A program made the position numbers and the translations under genes. Below the pieces are notes generated by a model. The model made no database searches. It saw only the letters and a program-made list of their open reading frames with translations, and was not told the origin of the DNA. Source: Candidatus Adiutrix sp. (GTDB lineage: Bacteria > Desulfobacterota > Desulfarculia > Adiutricales > Adiutricaceae). Taken from it: a stretch of 11,957 nt of DNA. Positions within the stretch are counted from its first letter, which is position 1; each line of letters opens with the position of its first letter. The stretch covers positions 1 through 11,957 of the forward strand of contig JAITVE010000166.1 in assembly GCA_031285975.1 (NCBI GenBank). Direction: 5' to 3'. Shown in pieces: positions 1-7,020 of the stretch.

Positions 1-11
1 CGGATAAATTC

Positions 12-131
12 TTAATACGCCAGTTCCAGGACGGTTAAGATGCTCTTGCCCGGGGTGTAGGTTGAGTGATTTTTCCAAATGAAGTCGGGCTGTGGTATAA
101 TGCCCGCACGTCTATAAAATTCGGCGGCAAA
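12..131 (-). other. Open stretch without start codon, possible gene remnant
   Basis: On the minus strand a frame is open for 39 codons and ends in a TAA at 12-14. It contains no ATG, GTG or TTG and is closed upstream by a TAA at 132-134. The translation looks protein-like (it includes the segments PDFIWKNHSTYTPGK and ILTVLELAY), with ordinary codons such as CTG GAA CTG GCG near the end. It could be the 3' remnant of a gene cut off by the neighbouring amidohydrolase locus, or a chance open frame. I do not recognise a family. On the plus strand a short frame also ends in TAA at 36-38 and could be the tail of a gene to the left of the window, so both readings remain open. Confidence 0.18.
72..101 (+). 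promoter_or_regulatory. Putative extended -10 promoter for the amidohydrolase gene
   Basis: TATAAT at 96-101 is a perfect sigma-70 -10 hexamer. TG precedes it by one base (93-94), giving the extended -10 form TGGTATAAT. The -35 candidate TTTCCA at 72-77 is only a 4/6 match, with an 18-bp spacer; an extended -10 often compensates for a weak -35. Transcription would start near 108, leaving a leader of about 46 nt before the ATG at 154. This is motif-based inference. Confidence 0.5.
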
Positions 132-153
132 TTATCATCGCGGAAGATGTATC

Positions 154-1803
154 ATGACTCAGATTGAAGAAACCCTGTCCCCTCAAAGGCCGGAAGGCCC
201 GGCCCTCATCTGCTTCAACGGGCATATCCACACCCTGGACAAGGCCCGGCCCCTGGCCTCGGCGCTGGCCGCTGAAAACGGCGAGATTGCCTACGTGGGC
301 GACAGTTTGGAGGAGGCCCGGCGGGCCGTCGCCCCCGGCGCGGAAGAGCTTGACCTCAAAGGCCGCACCGTGATTCCCGGCCTGATTGACGCGCACTCGC
401 ATTTGCTCTCCGAGGGCTTAAAGCTGGGGCGGCTGGACGTGGCGGGTTTGAGCAAAGAGGCGGTGCTGGAAAAAGTGCGCCGGACGGCGGCGGCCACGCC
501 TCCCGGCGAGTGGATTGTCGGCCAGGGCTGGGACCAGACCCACTGGCCGGGCGAAGGCTGGCCCAGCCGCCACGAGCTGGACGAAGCCGCGCCGCGCAAC
601 CCCGTGGTGCTCGACCGCATTGACTGGCACTCCCTGTGGGCCAACACCCAGGCCCTCACCGCCGCCTGCCTGGACGGCCGCACCCCCGACCCCAGCGGCG
701 GCGAGTTTCTGCGCGAGGCCGACGGCAGCCTTTCCGGCATTGCCGTGGGCGAGGGCATGTGGCCGGTCTGGAACGCGGTGCCCCCGGAAAGCGAGGCCAA
801 AAAGCTTCAGGCCCTGATGCGGGCACAAAAAGAGGCCCTGGGTTTCGGCCTCACCTCCGTGGTGTGGGTGGGCGTGACCATGCCTGACCTGGAAATCATC
901 AAAAAAGCCTATGAAAACGGGGATTTGAAAATAAGAATCCGGGCCCTGATGCTGGCCCACGGCCGCCATGACGCGCAGTATTACGCGGCGGGGGGCGGGC
1001 CGGTGCACGGGCTGTTCGGGGAAAAATTCTCCATTGCCGGGGTAAAAATCCACGCCGACGGCTCCCTGGGCTCCCGCAGCGCCTGGCTGTTGCAGGACTA
1101 TGCCGACCGGCCCGGCCACCGGGGCGGCCATTCCTACAGCGACGCGGAATTGTTGGCCGTTATGGAGGAAGCCCGCGACCACGACATGCAGGTGGCCATC
1201 CACGCCATTGGCGACGCCGCCGTGCGCCAGGCCGTCACCGCCATGGCCGCCGTGCTGCAACGCCGCCCCTGCGACCACCGCTGGCGCATAGAGCATTTTC
1301 AGGTGGCGGCGGATAACGACCTGAGCGCGGCTATGGAATTGGGCATCATCCCCTCGCTCCAAACCGTGGGCCTGATGGCCGACCTGGACATGGCCGAAGA
1401 GCGGCTGGGGCCCGAAGTCGCCAAGCGGGCCTATAACTGGCGGGACTTCTTCAAACGCGGCGGGGTTGTCATCAACGGTTCCGACGGCCCGGTGGAATCC
1501 GTCAACCCCTTTGAGGGCATGTACGCGGCTGTGACCCGGCAAAACCTGGCGGGCCGCCCCACGGGGGGCTGGAAGCCGGAACACCGCCTCAGCCGCTGGG
1601 AAGCCCTGGCCAGCTACACCCTGTGGTCGGCCTGGTCGGAGTTCGGCGAAGCCCGCAAGGGCTCCCTCACCCCCGGCAAACTGGCCGACTTTGTGGTGCT
1701 CGACCGTGACCTCATGGCCTGCCCGGAAAGCGAAATCAAAGCCGTCAAAGCCCTCATGACCTTCCTGGGCGGGGCATTGGTCACAGAGCCCCGCGCCTTA
1801 TAA
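154..1803 (+). CDS. YtcJ-like metal-dependent amidohydrolase (amidohydrolase 3 family)
   Basis: This 549-residue protein is a cytoplasmic hydrolase of the amidohydrolase superfamily, YtcJ/AepA-like branch; such enzymes hydrolyse C-N bonds in amides or imides, and the substrate cannot be read from sequence. The N-terminal beta-sandwich piece (about 18-76) leads into the metal motif GLIDAHSH, with His81 and His83. Lys298 in VKIHADGS is the candidate bridging lysine. His350 (AIHAIGD), His381 (RIEHFQ) and Asp444 (NGSDGPVESVNP) complete the expected metal and catalytic set. The C-terminus closes with the usual GSLTPGKLADFVVLD signature. Length is normal for the family. The ATG at 154 follows GGAAGA at 142-147 with 6-nt spacing. 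It stands alone, convergent with the next gene. No signal peptide is visible. Confidence 0.93.
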   Translation: MTQIEETLSPQRPEGPALICFNGHIHTLDKARPLASALAAENGEIAYVGDSLEEARRAVAPGAEELDLKGRTVIPGLIDAHSHLLSEGLKLGRLDVAGLSKEAVLEKVRRTAAATPPGEWIVGQGWDQTHWPGEGWPSRHELDEAAPRNPVVLDRIDWHSLWANTQALTAACLDGRTPDPSGGEFLREADGSLSGIAVGEGMWPVWNAVPPESEAKKLQALMRAQKEALGFGLTSVVWVGVTMPDLEIIKKAYENGDLKIRIRALMLAHGRHDAQYYAAGGGPVHGLFGEKFSIAGVKIHADGSLGSRSAWLLQDYADRPGHRGGHSYSDAELLAVMEEARDHDMQVAIHAIGDAAVRQAVTAMAAVLQRRPCDHRWRIEHFQVAADNDLSAAMELGIIPSLQTVGLMADLDMAEERLGPEVAKRAYNWRDFFKRGGVVINGSDGPVESVNPFEGMYAAVTRQNLAGRPTGGWKPEHRLSRWEALASYTLWSAWSEFGEARKGSLTPGKLADFVVLDRDLMACPESEIKAVKALMTFLGGALVTEPRAL

Positions 1804-1856
1804 AATAGAGGTTGGGGCTCTGTTCAGGCCTGGCTATAGGGGCCGGCGGCTGAGGC

Positions 1857-4094
1857 TTACTGCCTCACGCCAACGGCGACCATCATATTCCAATTGGGCT
1901 GTATAAAACCCAGGTCAGCGTCACCGCCATAGGCACTGAGGCTAACACACCTTATATCGATTAGGCCCCACTGCTCACGACCAGCGGCCACCTCGCCAGA
2001 CCAATAAAGATAGAGGCCTGTACCATCGGTGTCATCCGGCCAGTCAGCCGCGAACGCCGCCCCTTTGCCATTCACTTTGGCCACAGCCGCCAACTGCGAT
2101 ACTTTTGGCAACCGGGCTGTTGTCGAGTAATAATAGCCTCGTGTGCCTTGGGTGTCATGCTCACCTCGCGCCCAATACCGCTGGTTAAACCGCATTCTGG
2201 GTACCATCTGGGTACCATCCACCACGACGGTATCGGGGTCTACGTAGCCGCCAACGCTGATAGCCGCGTGAAAATTATCGGCGCTCGCAAAAAAATCGCC
2301 GAGATCGGGGTTAGTATCCCAGTCCTGGTTAAGTATCGTGGCTCTCCCCCCAGACCACTGCTTCCCAACGCCATTGGCCGGGTCGGTGTCAAACACCGAC
2401 AGCGGGCCGTCGCCGAAAGCCACCGTCTTGCTCACCGCGGGATAGGAAGACGTGCTCACCGCCGCCTCAACACGCGCCGCGCGCGAACCCACAATGTCCG
2501 TCAACTGAATGGGCGCGTTGCGGCTTGAAGCGGGCGTGCCTTTCATAACGGCGGTGGGGCCGCTGTGGTTTTCCGGGTCGGACAGAATGGCGCTCTCGCC
2601 GCCCCAATACAGGCCGTGCTCCGCATCCGCCGCCCGCCGCCACCAAACGGGCGTGCCGCCGCCGAATTCCAGGCCGGTCACTTTCCAGATCACGTCGCCG
2701 TCCGCCGGGGTTGTGGCGCATTCCAGGCTGTCGCAGCCGCTGGGCACTTCCACCACTTTCAGGTTCACGGTGCTGAAAAAATCAGCCGTGACAAAGCTGG
2801 GGCTGGTGTAGCTGTCGAACGCGCGGCAGTTGTTGCCCCCGGCGTCGCACAGCAGAATGTTCAAGCCTTCCGAGAGCGAAATAACCGCGCCGCCCCCGGC
2901 CTCCTCCGCGCCTTTTTTGACGCGGTATTCCAATAACATGTCGTTCTGCCGGTTGACGAAATCGTGCCGCGAACCGTCCACCGTGCGCATTTCGGCCACG
3001 GTGGCCGGGGAAAGCTGGTCTTCCCAGTCCACCCCGAACAGGTAGTCGAAGGTGAGGCCGAACTGCGTTTCCTTTTCGCCGCCGCTGTGCCGCTGGGTGA
3101 CCCCGGCGGAGAGCACGGGAATGGGCGTCCATTCCAGGCCATAGCTCCAAACCTTCGGGTCTTTTTGCAGCACGTCGCCCGCGCCAAAGCTGCCCACGTG
3201 GTCGCCCATCCACTGCTCAAAAGCCCCGGTCAGGGCCAGGTTGCGGTAAAAAGGCAGGTAGCCGGTGAGGCGCGCGTCATAGCCCTCGGCCGGGCGTTCC
3301 TCCACCAGGCGGCTGTCGTAATCTTCGGAATCTTTCCAGCCGCTCAGCGGCGCGTAATAGTTGGCGGAAAGGCGCAGCCAGTCATACCAGGCCTCCACCC
3401 CCGCCCCGCCGCGCGTGTGGCGGCGGGTAAAATCCTGGTCAATAAAAGCGTTGTAGCCCAAAGCGAAATTCTCGGCAGGGAAGAAACGCTGGCCCAGGCC
3501 GAAATTGCCGACCACCCGGTTGTTGGCCATGGTGCGCAGGCCCATCTGGGTGAAGACGACGCTGTATTCATTATCATACAAAGGCAGAAGGAAATCGCCG
3601 GAGCCGGTGACTTGGCCCTCGTCATTTATGCGGAAACTGAGACGGGCCTTGCCATAGCCGCCGAGGAAACCCTCGGCCCAGGAGGTGAAAGCGCCCGACC
3701 CGGCGGACACGGCCATGTCCAGCAGCCGGTCGGCCACATTGCCCCCGCGCCATTGCGAGGAAGACTGCGCCCCGTAGGAACCGTCCGGGTTGCGGCGGTA
3801 GCGCTCGCCATAACTCAGGCGGGTGGCGCCGTTGGGCCCGTTGTGCAGCCGCCAGGCTTTGTCGTGAACGGTTTCATCATCAGTAGCGGGAGCCATGCCG
3901 GGCAAGCCCGTCAGCCCCAGGGCCGCGCCCAGCCCGGCACTCGCGGAATCAGCCTGGGCCGCCGGGGCTTCAGCCTGGCCGGGCAATATAAAAACGTCCT
4001 TCTCCCCGGCCTCGGCTGGAAGGGCCAAAAATATCATGCAAAAAACAAGAGATGAGAGAGTAAGAAACCGGTTGAGGTTATCGAGCGCTTTCAT
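1857..4094 (-). CDS. Inverse autotransporter (intimin/invasin-like adhesin) with lectin-like tip
   Basis: This 745-residue protein is a predicted type Ve secreted adhesin: the N-terminal barrel sits in the outer membrane and the C-terminal part is exposed outside the cell. A signal peptide covers residues 1-29 (hydrophobic LSSLVFCMIFLALP, cleavage after AEA). A low-complexity spacer follows, then the inverse autotransporter beta domain from about 120 to 395, with hallmark strands such as FGLGQRFF, GYNAFIDQDF, GVEAWYDWLRLSANYY and LTGYLPFYRNL. There is no LysM domain. Residues 400-568 look like a short Ig-like stalk (IVGSRAARVEAAV, FGDGPLSVF). Residues 570-745 resemble a C-type-lectin/Lcl-like tip (RLPKVSQL, LYLYWSGEV, WNMMVAVGVRQ). 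The ATG at 4094 has a strong AAGGGG Shine-Dalgarno at 4101-4106. The tip DNA has lower GC than the barrel and an 11-bp tandem repeat. Barrel assignment is firm; tip assignment is inference. Confidence 0.92.
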   Translation of the reverse strand: MKALDNLNRFLTLSSLVFCMIFLALPAEAGEKDVFILPGQAEAPAAQADSASAGLGAALGLTGLPGMAPATDDETVHDKAWRLHNGPNGATRLSYGERYRRNPDGSYGAQSSSQWRGGNVADRLLDMAVSAGSGAFTSWAEGFLGGYGKARLSFRINDEGQVTGSGDFLLPLYDNEYSVVFTQMGLRTMANNRVVGNFGLGQRFFPAENFALGYNAFIDQDFTRRHTRGGAGVEAWYDWLRLSANYYAPLSGWKDSEDYDSRLVEERPAEGYDARLTGYLPFYRNLALTGAFEQWMGDHVGSFGAGDVLQKDPKVWSYGLEWTPIPVLSAGVTQRHSGGEKETQFGLTFDYLFGVDWEDQLSPATVAEMRTVDGSRHDFVNRQNDMLLEYRVKKGAEEAGGGAVISLSEGLNILLCDAGGNNCRAFDSYTSPSFVTADFFSTVNLKVVEVPSGCDSLECATTPADGDVIWKVTGLEFGGGTPVWWRRAADAEHGLYWGGESAILSDPENHSGPTAVMKGTPASSRNAPIQLTDIVGSRAARVEAAVSTSSYPAVSKTVAFGDGPLSVFDTDPANGVGKQWSGGRATILNQDWDTNPDLGDFFASADNFHAAISVGGYVDPDTVVVDGTQMVPRMRFNQRYWARGEHDTQGTRGYYYSTTARLPKVSQLAAVAKVNGKGAAFAADWPDDTDGTGLYLYWSGEVAAGREQWGLIDIRCVSLSAYGGDADLGFIQPNWNMMVAVGVRQ
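2197..2218. repeat. 11-bp perfect tandem duplication inside the adhesin tip
   Basis: CTGGGTACCAT occurs twice head to tail at 2197-2207 and 2208-2218. The unit length is not a multiple of three, so gain or loss of one copy would shift the reading frame of the adhesin around residues 627-634. With two copies the frame is open to the natural-looking C-terminus. Confidence 0.85.
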
Positions 4095-4326
4095 GATTGT
4101 CCCCTTTCATCGAGATGACAATTCAATAAGATAGTTTCGTAATGTTCCAATGCTACCTAAAAAAAGACCATTTAGCAAGGCAATTTGTGTCAAAAAGCAC
4201 TGATATTTTTAAAGAAACCACCCCTAGTGATATTTCCTTAATAAGCCCGCTACATATTGCCCCTTGGCCCTTCTTTTGATACACTCAAAAAAGCATTTTT
4301 TTAGAAAAAAACGGACTGATGAAGCT
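4095..4326. other. AT-rich divergent intergenic region between adhesin and ispH fusion
   Basis: This 232-bp gap separates two divergently transcribed genes and is clearly richer in A and T than the flanking coding DNA, so it should hold both promoters. On the minus strand a perfect TTGACA lies at 4188-4193, but the hexamer 17 bp downstream (TGGTCT) is poor. On the plus strand TTGCCC at 4257-4262 and TACACT at 4280-4285 are separated by 17 bp, each a 4/6 match. Neither pair is convincing alone. No riboswitch-like structure or gene is visible. A/T runs at 4158-4165 and 4294-4310 could give bent DNA or binding sites for nucleoid proteins. Confidence 0.6.
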
Positions 4327-6048
4327 ATGAAAATAAAACTGGCCAGAACTTTAGGCTATTGCCTGGGGGTGCGGCGGGCCATGAACGCCGCCTTTCGGCA
4401 GCTTTCGCGGCGCAGCGGCGCGGTGTACAGCCACGGCGAACTCATCCACAACGCCCCCGCGCTGGCACTGCTGTCCCAGAAGGGCCTCGCCCTGTGGAAC
4501 GGGGAGACGGAGGGCACGGTCATCATCCGGGCCCACGGCTTGCCGCCGAAAGATATGGAATTTCTCGCGCAATCCAAACTCACCGTCAGCGACGCCACCT
4601 GCCCCCGCGTGCGCCAGGTGCAGCTTTTGGCCCAGCGGGAAGCGGCGGGCGGGCGGCTGGTGATTATCTGGGGCAAGGCCGACCACCCGGAAGTGGTGGG
4701 GATTTTGGGCCACGCCGCCGGGCGGGGCCGGGTGGCGGCCAATCCCGAAGACGTGGCCGCCCTGCCGGACGCCGACCGGGTGCTGCTCATTTCCCAAACC
4801 ACGCAAGACCTCGCCGCCTGGCCGGCCATGGAGGCCGCCGTGCTCCGCCGCTGGCCCGAGGCCATGATCCGCAACACCATCTGCGAGGCCACCGAAGAGC
4901 GGCAGGCCGAGGTGCGGCGGCTGGCGGGCGAGGTGCAGGCCCTGGTGGTGGTGGGCGGCAAAACCAGCGGCAACACCGCCCGCCTGGCCGATATCGGCCG
5001 CCGGGCCGGGCTGAAAACCATTTTGGTGGAAACCGTGGAGGACTTGATTCCAGAAGACTTCGAGGGCCTGGACAGCGTGGGAGTGGCCGCCGGGGCCTCC
5101 ACCTCGGCCTGGCAAATCAGCCAGGTGGTGCAGGCCCTCTCGGCCCTGGCCCGCGCGCGGGGCGACACGGGCGGCTTCTGGGCGCGGCTGCTGCGGGCCC
5201 TCATACTTTCGAGCCTTTACGCGGCCCTGGGGCTGGCCTCCCTGGCTTTGGCCGTGGGCGTGCTGATGGGCCAAAGCCCGCCACGGGTGCTGTTCAGCTT
5301 TTTCTTTTTCCAGGTCACGGCCCTGCACCTTTTCCGCGATTTTTTCCAGGGGCGCGGCCCCACCCTGCGCTTCAACGACCCTGACCGCACGGCCTTCTTT
5401 GACAAATACCGCCGCTCCCTGCAATGCTTCACGGTCATCACCGGGCTTCTGGCCGCCGCCGCCGCCTGGCTGGCCGGGCCGGGGGCCATGGCCGCCGCCG
5501 GGGCCGCCTGGCTGGCGGGCCTCATCTACAAATATATGCCGCGCCCCCGGTATTACAGCTCCCTGGGCCTGCCGCGCACTTTGCTCGGCCCCATGGTGCT
5601 GGGCGCGGGCTGGGGGCTGGTCATGGTCGCGGCCACGGTGTGGAGCGAAGCCCCCTTCCCGAACCCTTTTCCCTGGGGCACCGCCGTCTGGGCCGGGGGC
5701 GCGGCTTTCTGGCCCGTCTTCACGCTGGCCGTGATGGGGGACGTGCTGGGGGCCCAGGGCGACCGCTTTTTCGGCCGCCCAACGCTCCCCACCGTCTTCG
5801 GCGAAAAGGCCGCCCGGCAATTTTTGCGGGGCGTGCTGGGGCTTTGGGCTCTGTGGCTGGCCGCCGGGGCGCTGTCCGCCGCCCTGCCCTCCCTGGCCTG
5901 GGGGCTGATGCTCTGCGGCCCGGTCTATAGCCTGTTCCTGCTAAAGCCCTTGTTCCGCAACGCTGGGCTGCACGGCTTCCGCTTCGAGGCCGTGATGTTC
6001 GGGCAACTGATTTTGACGGGATTGGCGGTGCTGCTGTGGACATGGTGA
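4327..6048 (+). CDS. ispH: IspH (HMBPP reductase) fused to a UbiA-like membrane prenyltransferase domain
   Basis: This 573-residue fusion begins with a full IspH/LytB domain (1-280), the [4Fe-4S] enzyme that reduces HMBPP to IPP and DMAPP in the MEP pathway. Cluster ligands are Cys12 (GYCLGVRRAM), Cys92 (DATCPRV) and Cys186 (NTICEAT). Active-site residues are present: His41, His120 and Glu122 (DHPEVVG), Thr158 (SQTT), Ser214 and Asn216 (KTSGN), and Ser258 (GAST). Residues about 286-573 form roughly nine membrane helices in UbiA arrangement. A first Asp motif NDPDRTAFFD (350-359) follows helix 2 and a second, GDVLGAQGDRFFGRPTLP (471-488), follows helix 6. The second is canonical in style; the first deviates from NDxxDxxxD. 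IspH is normally about 310 residues. The ATG at 4327 keeps the family N-terminus, though its Shine-Dalgarno is weak. The GT2 gene overlaps the stop. IspH activity is near certain; prenyl transfer is inference. Confidence 0.93.
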   Translation: MKIKLARTLGYCLGVRRAMNAAFRQLSRRSGAVYSHGELIHNAPALALLSQKGLALWNGETEGTVIIRAHGLPPKDMEFLAQSKLTVSDATCPRVRQVQLLAQREAAGGRLVIIWGKADHPEVVGILGHAAGRGRVAANPEDVAALPDADRVLLISQTTQDLAAWPAMEAAVLRRWPEAMIRNTICEATEERQAEVRRLAGEVQALVVVGGKTSGNTARLADIGRRAGLKTILVETVEDLIPEDFEGLDSVGVAAGASTSAWQISQVVQALSALARARGDTGGFWARLLRALILSSLYAALGLASLALAVGVLMGQSPPRVLFSFFFFQVTALHLFRDFFQGRGPTLRFNDPDRTAFFDKYRRSLQCFTVITGLLAAAAAWLAGPGAMAAAGAAWLAGLIYKYMPRPRYYSSLGLPRTLLGPMVLGAGWGLVMVAATVWSEAPFPNPFPWGTAVWAGGAAFWPVFTLAVMGDVLGAQGDRFFGRPTLPTVFGEKAARQFLRGVLGLWALWLAAGALSAALPSLAWGLMLCGPVYSLFLLKPLFRNAGLHGFRFEAVMFGQLILTGLAVLLWTW

Positions 6049-6827
6049 CCGTGGTCATCCCCACTTTCAACCGGGCCGCTCTGCTGCCCCGCGCCGTGGA
6101 TTCCGTGCTGGCCCAGACCTATCAAGCCTTTGAGCTCATAGTGGTGGACGACCATTCGGGCGACGAAACGCCGGAAGCGCTGGCCCAATGGCAGGGCGAC
6201 GGGCGCGTCAGCGTCATCCGCCACGCAGAGAACCGGGGAGTCAGCGCGGCCCGCAACACGGGCCTGGCCGCCGGGCGCGGGGAACTCGCCGCCTTTCTGG
6301 ACAGCGACGACGAATGGCTCCCCAGCAAGCTCGAAGCCCAGGCCGAATATTTCGCCGCGCACCCGGAAGCCATGCTGGTGCAGACCCAGGAACGCTGGAT
6401 GCGGAAAGGCCGCCGGGTCAACCCCGGCCAAAAGCACCTGAAAAAAGCGGGGGATATTTTTATCGACTCCGTCAGCCTGTGCCTGATAAGCCCCTCGGCG
6501 GTCATGCTGCGGCGGCGATTGCTGGACGAGGTGGGGAATTTTGACGAAACCCTGCGCGCCGCCGAGGATTACGACCTCTGGCTGCGGGTGCTGGCCCGCT
6601 ACCCGGCGGGCCTCATCGACCGGGAACTGGTCATCCGCCACGGCGGCCGCGACGACCAGCTTTCCGCCCAGCCCGGTTTGGATAAGTATAGAGTCATGGC
6701 GTTAGAAAAAATCTTGCGGGAGCCTTTGACCCCGGCACGCCGCCAAGCCGCCGAAGCCGAGTTGCAACGCCGCCGGGGCATTTACGAGGCGGGGCGGCTC
6801 AAGCGAGCGGGAGTTGTTACAGAGTAA
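6042..6827 (+). CDS. Family 2 glycosyltransferase, GT-A fold
   Basis: A GT2 enzyme of about 261 residues that should transfer a sugar from a nucleotide-sugar donor on the cytoplasmic face of the inner membrane; donor and acceptor are unknown. It opens with the GT-A start VTVVIPTFNRA, followed by ELIVVDDHSGD (nucleotide binding), NRGVSAARNTGL, the metal-binding DxD motif in FLDSDDEWLP, and the putative catalytic base region AAEDYDLWLRVL. No membrane segment is present. The ATG at 6042 overlaps the preceding TGA (ATGGTGA, 7 nt); a GTG at 6036 in the same frame is an alternative start. There is no clear Shine-Dalgarno sequence, so translation is probably coupled to the IspH-UbiA fusion, suggesting a shared membrane process. 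The C-terminal 70 residues are basic and helical. Confidence 0.9.
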   Translation: MVTVVIPTFNRAALLPRAVDSVLAQTYQAFELIVVDDHSGDETPEALAQWQGDGRVSVIRHAENRGVSAARNTGLAAGRGELAAFLDSDDEWLPSKLEAQAEYFAAHPEAMLVQTQERWMRKGRRVNPGQKHLKKAGDIFIDSVSLCLISPSAVMLRRRLLDEVGNFDETLRAAEDYDLWLRVLARYPAGLIDRELVIRHGGRDDQLSAQPGLDKYRVMALEKILREPLTPARRQAAEAELQRRRGIYEAGRLKRAGVVTE

Positions 6828-6876
6828 GGAAGAGCGCGGCAGGGGCTTGGTCGGCAAAGCCGGGGGGCTCTGGAAA

Positions 6877-6903
6877 TGGATTCCTGCCTCCGCAGGAATG
6901 ACG
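6877..6903. repeat. Hairpin repeat copy 1 (ATTCC..GGAAT class)
   Basis: The palindrome ATTCCTGC (6880-6887), loop CTCC, GCAGGAAT (6892-6899) is a perfect 8-bp stem flanked by TGG and TGACG. This matches the class of dispersed intergenic hairpins common in many proteobacterial genomes, whose reverse-strand translation gives FLRRQES. It may also act as a weak transcription barrier between the convergent genes on either side. Confidence 0.8.
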
Positions 6904-6947
6904 CGGTGGGGGCACGAAGGGCGGCGGTGAACACCAAGAGAAAGGCA

Positions 6948-6974
6948 TGGGTACCGGCCTTCGCCGGTATGACG
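6948..6974. repeat. Hairpin repeat copy 2, diverged
   Basis: TACCGGC (6952-6958), loop CTTC, GCCGGTA (6963-6969) forms a perfect 7-bp stem with the same flanks as copy 1 (TGG before, TGACG after). It lies in the same orientation, 71 bp downstream start to start. The differences from copy 1 are matched on both arms, so pairing is kept. Its reverse-strand translation gives VIPAKAGTH, another familiar signature of this repeat class. Confidence 0.78.
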
Positions 6975-7020
6975 GGTTGAAGAACTGACGTTTGTGCTAA
7001 AACGTAAACGCTCTTGCCTG

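Noticed and set aside
1851..1867. Hairpin TGAGGC-TTACT-GCCTCA between the convergent genes as a terminator
   Set aside because: Stem is short, no T-run follows on either strand, and the loop and one arm belong to the end of the adhesin coding sequence.
2964..4055. Long plus-strand open frame opposite the adhesin barrel
   Set aside because: It is antisense to a clear signal peptide and barrel gene; its composition (rich in Ala, Gly, His, Val) is what a GC-rich complement gives, with no recognisable motif.
4264..4326. TTG at 4264 as an upstream start of the IspH fusion
   Set aside because: It would add 21 lysine- and phenylalanine-rich residues not seen in IspH proteins, lies in AT-rich non-coding DNA and has no ribosome site; ATG at 4327 fits the family.
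4351..5820. 489-codon minus-strand open frame opposite the IspH fusion
   Set aside because: Antisense shadow rich in Gly, Pro, Gln and His; IspH cluster cysteines and UbiA motifs define the plus-strand gene.
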